A stretch of DNA of 64,000 nt from Hippopus hippopus (Eukaryota > Mollusca > Bivalvia > Cardiida > Cardiidae): positions 14,864,122 through 14,928,121 of the forward strand of contig OX328101.1 of assembly GCA_946811185.2 (NCBI GenBank), in the 5' to 3' direction. Positions 56,230 through 64,000 of the stretch are shown one piece after another. The notes beneath the pieces are model-generated. The model had not been told where the DNA came from. It saw only the letters and a list, made by a program, of their open reading frames with translations, and did no database searches. A program made the position numbers and the translations under genes. Numbering within the stretch: the first letter of the stretch is position 1; each line of letters opens with the position of its first letter.

Positions 56230-56640
56230 GTCTTAAATCCTTTACCACACAATCTCCAGTGTCCCTGAAATAGTGAACCTTTGAAAACATTGTAGGAAAA
56301 GGAGATGCTGATAACTAGAATTCTCTCCTGTTTCCAAAATGTTTTCTACCCTTACATGAATTTAACTTAACAAAATTGTGCTTCATATGTTATTACTAGT
56401 TAAGTCTTTACCACACATTAAAGTTTGAGGCTTGTTCAAAATGAAAACATCCATTTTAAAGGTTACAAAATGCAATGTGGTTTAAATGATAAAATCTGTC
56501 TTTGAAAGACAAGAGAAAACAGCGTGGAAGAAGGAAATGTTTACCAGCATTTCCTGCTTTTCCCACCATGTTCTCAAAAGCTGTTAATCTACAGGGTTGC
56601 TAAAAAGAGGAATTTGTTTGGTACAGGGTTAAGAGTTAGA
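56230..56640. mobile_element. two decayed TTAA-type MITE copies
   Basis: AATCCTTTACCACACAATC and a reduced hairpin lie at 56230-56350. A second copy with CAGCATTTCCTGCTTTTCCC and TTTGGTACAGGGTTAA ends at about 56631. Confidence 0.6.
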
Positions 56641-56807
56641 TCTACGAGACTAGGCTAACATTGTGGCACACCTAGCAATGATGACATGTGGGTGTACACC
56701 ACTGTTACAAAGATGGTTCACACAACTGAGAGGCTCTTCATAATTCTTTATGAAAAATGATACAAGGGTCAATAAACTGTCTATGTAGGTGGGGGTTCTT
56801 TTATTTT

Positions 56808-57040
56808 CTTTTACTCTTGACTAAAAAACAAAATTTTAGACATGTCCAATTTGATAGCATTTGCAGACGACAAGAAGAGAGTCACTCAAACATTGAAATT
56901 TGTTTTCGGCAAGGTAGAAAACATTGTGGAAAAAGGAGAAAATGCTGGTTACCAGCATTTTCTCCTTTTCCTTCAATGTTTTTAAAAGGCTTCTTCCTCA
57001 GGGTCATCAAAACTTGGGATTATGGGGTAAAGGGTTTAAG
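56808..57040. mobile_element. TTAA-type MITE
   Basis: It carries AAAATTTTAGACATGTCC, GATAGCATTTGCAGACGAC, GAAAACATTGTGG, a perfect AAAATGCTGG / CCAGCATTTT hairpin, and GGGGTAAAGGGTTTAA. Confidence 0.7.
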
Positions 57041-57508
57041 GTAAATAGGGTCAATAGACCCTCATTGATCTTGAGACTTCAATTTTCCATGGACCCCTCT
57101 TATATCCATCATCAACAAGTTAGTGTGAAAAAAATCCTCAGACTAACATTTTACAAACAGTTCTGAGAAAAAAAGCCTTTTTTTATGTTATGCTTGCAGT
57201 AAACGAAGCATATCTTCAGTCAATGAGCAAAACCAACTTGTAGCAATTCAGAGCTGTTTTGAATAGGGTATCACGCAACCAAGATCAGGCTACTTGGTCT
57301 AGCAGCCCGATTTCTATCTGTAAAAGCTGCCCTTAGCATGCACAGACTTATCTTCTTTTCTATCACCCATTACTATGCAAGATTTGTGAATGCCACTGTA
57401 ACAGAGGTATGTCTAAAGTATTGTGCTTGCCAAAAAGCTGTAACTGTTGTTCATCCCAGCTCCAACAATGTTTCAATGCCATATGAAAAAGAACACACAC
57501 GGTTTTCC

Positions 57509-57737
57509 TTAACCCATTACCACACAATCAAGAGTTTTAACGACCCTGAGGAGGAAGCCTTTTGAAAACATTGTGGGAAAAGGCGAAAATGCTGGTAACC
57601 AGCATTTTCTCCTTTTCCCACTATGTTTTCCACCCTAGCAAAGAAATATTCTATCATTTGATCCCCATTTAAATTGTAGTCTGCAAATGCTTTCAATTTG
57701 GACAAGTCTAAAATTTTGTCGTTTGGTACAGAGTTAA
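57509..57737. mobile_element. TTAA-flanked MITE, 229 bp
   Basis: It is bounded by TTAA at 57509-57512 and 57734-57737. All typical blocks are present in order: CCCATTACCACACAATC, GAAAACATTGTGGG, the central hairpin, CTGCAAATGCTTTCAATTTGG and AAAATTTTGTCGTTTGG. It is the best reference copy. Confidence 0.8.
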
Positions 57738-58404
57738 TCCCCTGTTTCTTTGAGGTTGGACCCTGCAAACTTTTTAAATGTCCCCTACAGTTTTAACATT
57801 TAACTTGGCTATTCATTTGAAGGGGGTCAATTGACTCCATAAGTATGACACTGACCTGGGAAAACATGTATTTCTCAGTCTAGTCACCTGTACTGATTTT
57901 TGCAGAATTAAAACATTACTTTATTTTGATTGATTTTCACCATGATGAGAGAACCATCTCATAAAAGAAATTATTTATGCTGCATCACAAATTCCCACCT
58001 TGCTCTTTCTAACCTCTACTTTGACATCTTTCAAGTTTTGCCCTGACATGTATATGTTAACATGGTAGCTATCAACTACTGAGCAAATTTCCATATTTAA
58101 TACAGGAGGTAACCTCTTTCTATACACTTGCATGTAATGTGATATTTCGTAATTTTAAGTCCATGAATAATTTGTGATCTTCAACTTACACAGCCTTCAA
58201 CTTACACAGCCATAAAGAGTAACTTTATCTAATCGGATCCATGTTTGTCAACACCATTCATCAAAGGAATGCAAATATTTTCAAAAGGACATTCTTGGTG
58301 CAAGATTTTACTCTGACAATAGTTACCGTCCTTTGCCCAAATTTACTCTCTTCCTGATCAGTTGAAGTATGTTATACTAGCTAATACAGGAACATACTGC
58401 ACAA
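57738..58404. other. no gene recognised
   Basis: The sequence is AT-rich. A short perfect tandem copy of CTTCAACTTACACAGCC occurs at 58182-58213. Nothing else is recognised. Confidence 0.5.
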
Positions 58405-58640
58405 AAGTCTTTCACTCTTTTACCAAACGAAAAAATTTTGCACTGGACCAAATCAAGAGCAATTGCAGACAACAAAATACATGTAGCTCAAAACATGATT
58501 TTTGTCTTTGATAGGGTAAAAAACATTGTGTGAAAAAGAGAAAATGCTGGTTACCAGCATTTTACTCCTTTTCCAACAATGTTTTCAAAAGCCTTTTCTT
58601 CAGCTCTGTTAAAAACTTGGGATTGTATGGTAAATAGTTA
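58405..58640. mobile_element. TTAA-type MITE
   Basis: ACTCTTTTACCAAACGAAAA, AAAACATTGTGTG, the hairpin AAAATGCTGGTTACCAGC, and GGATTGTATGGTAAATAGTTAA. Confidence 0.75.
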
Positions 58641-58739
58641 ACAAAAACAATTGAAAACACTAAAGTTGTCACAAAAATGTGCTAGGCAAACTGATGGTTC
58701 AAAGCATTACAGATCAGTAGAAAATGTCAGACAGATTGA

Positions 58740-58880
58740 TTAAATGGTGTTATATTCCGCTTTCAACATTATTTCAAACATATCACGGTGACAGCTAAAA
58801 TATTCATGTGCATCCTTGGTATCAAACTTCCATCAGTGCTAGGCTAGGGCTATGATGTGTCTTGCCCAAGGCAACTCCCA
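58740..58880 (-). mobile_element. SINE fragment
   Basis: It matches the 3' two thirds of the 50281-50497 SINE (TCCGCTTTCAACATTATTTC, TATCACGGTGACAGCT, CTAGGCTAGGGCT, TCTTGCCCAAGG). The tRNA-like head is missing. Confidence 0.65.
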
Positions 58881-59301
58881 CGAGGAGAAAATATCAGAGA
58901 GTGAAAAGATTGGTTTTTCACCAACATGTTATTCCCAAAAGCTCACTAAATAACCTTTCATTCAAGGTATGTGGAGGTGGACATTTTGACAAGAGTTCAC
59001 AGATCAATAGTTAATCCTTCTCTCAGGGGTAAGGCCCTTCAGAACCTTTCAAGACTTAAGTTGCTTAGCAGTTAGTGAAGATAAGGCAAAATATGATTTT
59101 TGCCTACCCTGAGCAACTTTTGATATTGCAATTTTTTGGTCTGGCATCACAAAAATGAAAATTTCCACTGGCTTTATTCAGCAATCTACTAGTAAAATTT
59201 AAAGTTACTTTATTGTTTCATTTCCTGTTTCATATCACTTTATATTGTTTTAATACTATGTGGGACCATAAACCTCATGCAAGGTCCTGGAGTATCTGAG
59301 T

Positions 59302-59425
59302 CCCCCATAATTTAGTGGTACATGGCTTAGATTTTTAAGCAGGAATCCTGGTTCAATCCCAAATGGCATTGCTGGTCACATGGGAGCGACCTGACAATAT
59401 ATACCACAGATCCCTGCCTAGCACT
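59302..59425 (+). mobile_element. tRNA-like SINE head, plus strand
   Basis: TTTAGTGGTACATGGC and CTGGTTCAATCCC have the spacing of A and B boxes. The body resembles neither of the two common SINEs of the window. Confidence 0.45.
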
Positions 59426-59699
59426 CAAGAAACCAAGAGAAAGACACAAACTAACAAGCTGTAAATGTGTAATGAGTGATACTCTGTTACAAGTAGAATA
59501 TAATCTATTCATGCCAACAAACTATATAATGATATTGTTTCATGGTCCAAGAGGTATGAGTGGGTTAGAGGGATACAAGCTGTTTGGTATAGATATTACA
59601 TTTTTTCATCTCTTTCAGTGTTGTAAAATGTCATCAGCTTTAGCAGTGATAAGAACATTTATCTGGTTTGGGTGTGACCAATTATATCAATGAGGACAT

Positions 59700-61206
59700 T
59701 TTTTAACCTCAAGTACACATCATAAAATTTGTAGTTACAGGACAAATTTGAGCCATGCTCTTTGAAAGGGGGGGTTTAATGCATCTGCGAAAAGTATCCA
59801 TCGATGTCGGCCTACGCAGTTCATTCTACCTCATGATTCAGAGCAAACTGATCTACATGCTACTGGTAACAGCCATTTAAAAAAGTAATCTGCCGTTGGT
59901 AGTTTAATGTTAGCGAGGTGAAGCGTGTGAAGCAGTGTGGGACAAAGCATGTAGAGTTGTTTAAGTGTTATGACCCTAGTGGAGAAGCCATTACGTATAC
60001 ATTTTCAGAATGGTCTGGTTATCCTACGCTTGCAACCTTAGAAACCAGACTGTCCATTCACAATACTGATCAGCATAGATTTGATTATGCATCTTTCAGC
60101 TTAGGATGTATTAAACCTTGGGCTACTAAGCGCGAATTTATGACCTTTTCCGGACATTGTAGATCAAGATCAGACTGTATACTACATGCCGTCTGATTTT
60201 GTATCGTTAATGTCCGACAAGAAGATATTTCCCCCCCCGCCCCAAAAAATACCTTTGAAATAGTAAAGAACTGGGCTTTTACTGTCAGCTAGAAAGTTTC
60301 ATTTCACTTATTTAGCATGTTAAGGGTTAAATTGTTTTCATAGCCCCTCTTCCTCTCCCTAAAGCTATGGCTCTACCATTTTACACGCTCACTAACATGT
60401 TTCTTTTTGATGACATTCTTAAGACTGGAATCTGTCTATTAACCGTTGGCCACACAATCTTGACGGGCTTTAAAAATGTAGCGGGAAAAACAGCATAAAT
60501 GTATTAAGCATGTTCTCTTTTTCCTCACAGCGTTTTTTCATCATTTGAAAGATTTTCAACATTTTGTCATTTGGTAGAGTTAAACAGAGCATTTTCAGAG
60601 GGGAAAAACCCTGAAACTGCAACACAAAAAACTCACTTAACGTCATATTCTCCATGTCTGAATCGACTGACCAGGGAAAAAAGCTCTTCGGAGAGCGCAG
60701 ATTCGGACCAGATTCAGACCAGACTGCACAGAACATGCAGTCACTCAAATTTTGGATCTGCTATTCTCTTGAGATATCGTAGTCAAGACAGCAATGACCC
60801 TGCAATAATTAGGCTGCTTTTCCACGCTTATCAGATCTATTTCATTAATTGAGCGCTTTAGTGTAAAACTCTCAGTAACATGTTTGTCTCATCAGCACAT
60901 TGGTTGACTCTCATCCTCTCCATATTCCATATTAAAAGCACAAGGTTTACTATAGTAATGCTCTTGCTCATTACAATGATTCAATACGACGGCCCATGTT
61001 CTCCAGTGACATGTATAGTCGCTTTTGAAGACAATAAAAGATCAAGATCAGACTGTCCTTTGAATGCAATGCAGATCAGTATCACAGACATACATATTGA
61101 ATATCTTAATTGTCTGTTTATGTATAATTCATATCAAAAAAAAAACTCGACACTGAAATTTTAATGTTTGGATATTGTTTTTCTGACTATAAAAGGCTAT
61201 AACTGA
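59700..61206. other. no gene recognised; fragments of foldback element and MITE
   Basis: GAGCCATGCTCTTTGAAAGG at about 59752 resembles the end of the foldback element at 15695-16370. A decayed MITE lies at about 60440-60600. GATCAAGATCAGACTG occurs at about 60165 and 61040. A 92-codon plus-strand frame at 59918-60196 has no recognised domain. Confidence 0.5.
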
Positions 61207-62419
61207 GTGTTTTAACCAAACTTTCCCGTTTCTGATGACCCCAAGGAAGAAGGCTGTTAAAAACATTGTGGAAAAATGAAAATAACCGTCGTTTTCTCCT
61301 TTTCTCACAATGTTTTTTTAGCTCACCTGAGCACGAAGTGCTCAGGATGAGCTATTGTGATCACTAACCGTCCGTCGGCGTCCATCGTCCGTCTGTCCGT
61401 CCGTCGTCTGTCCGTCCGTTCACATTTCTTTGTTTACACTCTAGCATCTGCAAATATTACCCAATCAGCACCAAACTTGCTCAAAATATAAATGACCATA
61501 GGATCTCGGATGAGTTCGATTATGGGTCTAATCGGACGAGAACAACTGGAGTTATTTGCCCTTGAATTAGAAAGTTCTGTAGAAGAGTTCTTTGTCCTGA
61601 GCATAACTTTGTCATCTCCAGTCCGATTGACTTGAAACTTGACATTTGTAGTTGTTGCAATAATACGGAGTGCAGTGTGAAAGAACCATAACTCTACCTC
61701 ATACTGTCTACGAGTTATTTCCCTTTGTCATTTTTACAGCATTTTCTGTTTGTCCGGATTATAACTTTGTAATCTCAAGCCTGAACATCTTCAAATTTGG
61801 TATGCATGATTGTTGAAAAATTACGGAGTGCAGTGCACAAGAACCACAACTCTTCCTAGCACGAATTTTGAATTATTCCCCTTTGACCTTCATTTTTATA
61901 GCATTTCTTGCTTGTCCGGAGCAAAACTTTGTCATCTAAAGTTGGAATGACATGAAATATGGTATGCTTATTTGTTGCAATATGTGGAAGTGCAGTGCAC
62001 AAGAATTGTAACTCGACCTTGTGCTGTCTTTGAGTTATTTCCGTTTGATCATCATTTTTACTGCATTTAGTGCTTGTCCGGAATATAACTTTGTCATCTC
62101 AAGTCAGAACCACTTCAAACTTGGTATGCATGTTTGTTGCAATATTACAGAGTACAGTGCGCAAGAACAATAACTCTGCCTAGCGCAGATTTTGAGTAAT
62201 TCCACTTTGATCTTCATTTTTACAGCATTTCTTGCTTGTCCCGAACGGAACTTTGAAGTCTCAAGTCAAATTGACTTGGGACTTGGTAAACATGTTTGTT
62301 GCACTACCTGCCCTTTGTGATTATTATACCTCCTTGACAACTGACAACTATTTGATTTGTCGTCTGCAAATACTATCAGTTTGGAGATTCTACATTTGTG
62401 TGGAGTGGTAAACAGTTAA
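61207..62419. mobile_element. TTAA-type MITE split by a reversed family A/C element
   Basis: The left part (61207-61315) runs to CTCCTTTTCTCACAATG. The right part (about 62350-62419) starts TTTGATTTGTCGTCTGC and ends GGTAAACAGTTAA. Some 45 bases between are missing together with the inserted element's 5' end. Confidence 0.65.
61316..62349 (-). mobile_element. Helitron/pearl-like element, family A/C composite, reversed and 5'-truncated
   Basis: The left boundary TTAGCTCACCTGAGC with the hairpin TGAGCACGAAGTGCTCA is the reversed 3' end. GTCCGTCCGTCG follows. Then comes the reverse of the 54340-54800 unit, and then reversed 162-base family C units. It stops within the reversed family C start (CCTTGACAACTG). 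It is the same composite type as 53314-54917. Confidence 0.75.
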
Positions 62420-62646
62420 CTCTTTACCAAATGACAAAATTTAGACATGTCAAAATTGACAGCATTTGTAGACGACAAAATAAAAGTGACTCGAAAATTA
62501 ATTTTTTTTTTTCCTAGAAAGGTAGAAAACATTGTGGAAAAAGGAGAAAATGCTGGTTACCAGCATTTTCTCCTTTTCCCGCAATGTTTTCAAAAGCTTT
62601 TTTTCTCAGGGTTGTAAAAAGTCAGGATCGTTCGGTAAAGGGTTAA
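62416..62646. mobile_element. TTAA-flanked MITE, 231 bp
   Basis: TTAA lies at 62416-62419 and 62643-62646. It contains ACTCTTTACCAAATGAC, TTGTAGACGACAAAAT, a 33-base perfect arm around AAAATGCTGGTTACCAGC, and CGTTCGGTAAAGGG. It shares its first TTAA with the preceding split copy. Confidence 0.8.
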
Positions 62647-62754
62647 ACACTATTGAATAGAAGGACTGCTTAAATTCTTTTATTAGAAAAGGATAGAGTT
62701 ACCATTCTAAGAATAATACTTAACAACTTCCTGTTTTGTTCAATTTTCTTTTTT

Positions 62755-63100
62755 ATTTCTTTACCACGTAACGAAATTTTAGATCTGTCCAAATTGAATT
62801 GTGTTTGCAGACAATACAGCAAATGTAAATCAAAAATTGAAACTTATTTTCGGGTAGGAAACATATGGGAACAGGACAAATTGCTGGTTACTAGCATTTA
62901 TCAACAATGATTTTAAAGGAATCTTCTCAAGGTTCAAATAAACTGTTAAAACTTGGGAACCTGGAAAACTTTGTGAAAAAATGTGAAAATGCTGGTAAGC
63001 AGCAATTTCTCCTTTTCCCACGTTTTCTTCCTTTTTGAAGACAAAAATCACAATTTTAGCAATTTTGACCCTTTAGCAGACAATGCCGAGGTTTAAAGGT
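62755..63100. mobile_element. TTAA-type MITE, two overlapping decayed copies
   Basis: One copy runs from TTCTTTACCACGTAACG to AACTTGGGAACCTGG. A second hairpin (GTGAAAATGCTGGTAAGC) and GACCCTTTAGCAGACAATGCC follow. Confidence 0.6.
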
Positions 63101-63609
63101 GGGTATTTAGATTTTTCACATCTCACCAAATTAAAAAAATATATATATCACTGAAATTTATATAGAAAAACAATACAAATCATCAATAATTAAGAATCAT
63201 AAAATTACAAAAAAAAAAATTCTGATGGTATTCCCTTACAAGGCTACGTAGCCTCTTGAGGTATTTTTAGATTTTGCACCAGAAATCAAAAAAGCAATTT
63301 CAAGTGACTGGCACGTGACTAATGACGCTTAAATTCCATAACATAACAAATATGTAATTATTTTCCATATTGTCTTCTTCGGACGCTTTGTTTGAAGCTT
63401 TATCTGTGTATTTCCGGTATGTAAATGAGTGAGTTGTTCATGTAAAAATAGACCGTGTTTCCCGTCGGTGTCGACCTGGGCCGTAAGAAATCTCGAATTT
63501 CTCTTGTTGTCGGATGGTTTTCGACTACTGGGGTTTTATGAATGAAAATTAAAAGGCTTTGGGAGTATAAGGATGATTTTTTTGTATTTCTGTAAAGTTT
63601 TCGTCCCAA

Positions 63610-63830
63610 AATCTGAAGGGCCACCTTTAACGACCCTTAGAAACAAAGCTTTTAAAAATGTTGTGGGAAAAGGAGAAAATGCTGGTAACTAGTATTTTAT
63701 CCTTTTTTCACAATGTTTTCTATCCATTTCCAGAACAAATTCCACTATTTAAGCCTCATTTTAGTGGTCTGCAAATACTTTCAATTAGGACAATTTCACA
63801 TTTCTGTAGTGTGGTAAAGAGATGAATATT
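63610..63830. mobile_element. TTAA-type MITE
   Basis: It contains GTTGTGGGAAAAGGAGAAAATG with an imperfect inverted arm, TCTGCAAATACTTTCAATTAGG, and TGTGGTAAAGAGATGAA. Confidence 0.7.
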
Positions 63831-63864
63831 ATTGAATAGAACAGCATTCCCACTGGGTGTTTTA

Positions 63865-64000
63865 TTTGGGGGTACATGTGCGCACCCACCAGGTTTTGAA
63901 TTGGAGGTACAAAGAAAAATTTGGGGGTACAGTGTACCCCCTTGATTTTGAATTGGAGGTACAAAGAAAAATTTGGGGGTACAGTGTAGTCCCTAGGTTT
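63865..64000 (+). repeat. 52-bp tandem repeat, cut by the window end
   Basis: The unit TTTTGAATTGGAGGTACAAA ... TTTGGGGGTACAGTGTA starts at 63894 and 63946, with part of a diverged unit before. The array runs off the window. Confidence 0.85.

Noticed and set aside
59918..60196. 92-codon plus-strand frame that looks somewhat protein-like
   Set aside because: No recognised motif, no splice context, and it ends in the GATCAAGATCAGACTG repeat motif found elsewhere in the window.
38000..64000. Search for upstream ERM exons (VWFFGLQY-type and start exon)
   Set aside because: No minus-strand sequence with the expected residues and splice borders was seen; they are probably outside the window.

Overview
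The window looks like nuclear DNA from a marine mollusc, most likely a bivalve. It is AT-rich, has GT-AG introns, and is dominated by short non-autonomous repeats. Their ends (an ACAAGAGGGCC-type 5' palindrome, a CACCTGAG / CTCAGGTGAGC terminal pair, GACG-rich stretches before the 3' end) are of the kind common in bivalve genomes. The bivalve assignment rests on recollection of such repeats and is an inference; no rRNA or mitochondrial marker is present.

The only protein-coding gene recognised is part of an ezrin/radixin/moesin (ERM) gene on the minus strand. Five exons (37679-37783, 34850-35019, 26404-26487, 21026-21172, 19305-19401) join in frame with clean GT-AG borders to give 201 residues of the FERM domain. 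They correspond without a gap to about residues 65-265 of vertebrate moesin. The first exons (expected above 37783) and the end of the FERM domain, helical region and C-terminal actin-binding domain (expected below 19305) were not found and probably lie outside the window.

Layout: 1-3.6 kb, interspersed repeats and a SINE. 3.9-14.8 kb, a satellite of about 180 bp with two kinds of higher-order repeat, broken by two Helitron-like insertions, the whole flanked by an inverted repeat (3029-3170 and 15325-15465). 15.7-19.3 kb, a foldback transposon, a tRNA-His-like sequence and nested SINEs. 19.3-37.8 kb, the ERM exons with introns full of nested elements. 38.3-41.1 kb, a 145-bp tandem array. 41.1-45.6 kb, a hAT-like element with an 8-bp target duplication, itself carrying a Helitron-like insertion. 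45.7-64 kb, SINEs, many copies of a TTAA-flanked palindromic MITE, and a second long TIR element (52.6-56.1 kb) with a 5-bp duplication.

The most notable signals are in the repeats. Several Helitron/'pearl'-like families share one architecture (5' palindrome, tandem core, GACG stretch, 3' hairpin with a CTTCG apex, CTAA end) while the stems differ in sequence. Nine perfect copies of GTTGCCATGGCAAC, an RFX X-box-like palindrome, sit in the cores of these elements. The 145-bp arrays carry closely spaced AGGTCA-like half-sites in every monomer. Insertions into satellites, SINEs and MITEs allow several empty sites to be reconstructed. No autonomous transposase or reverse transcriptase and no prokaryote-type system was found.
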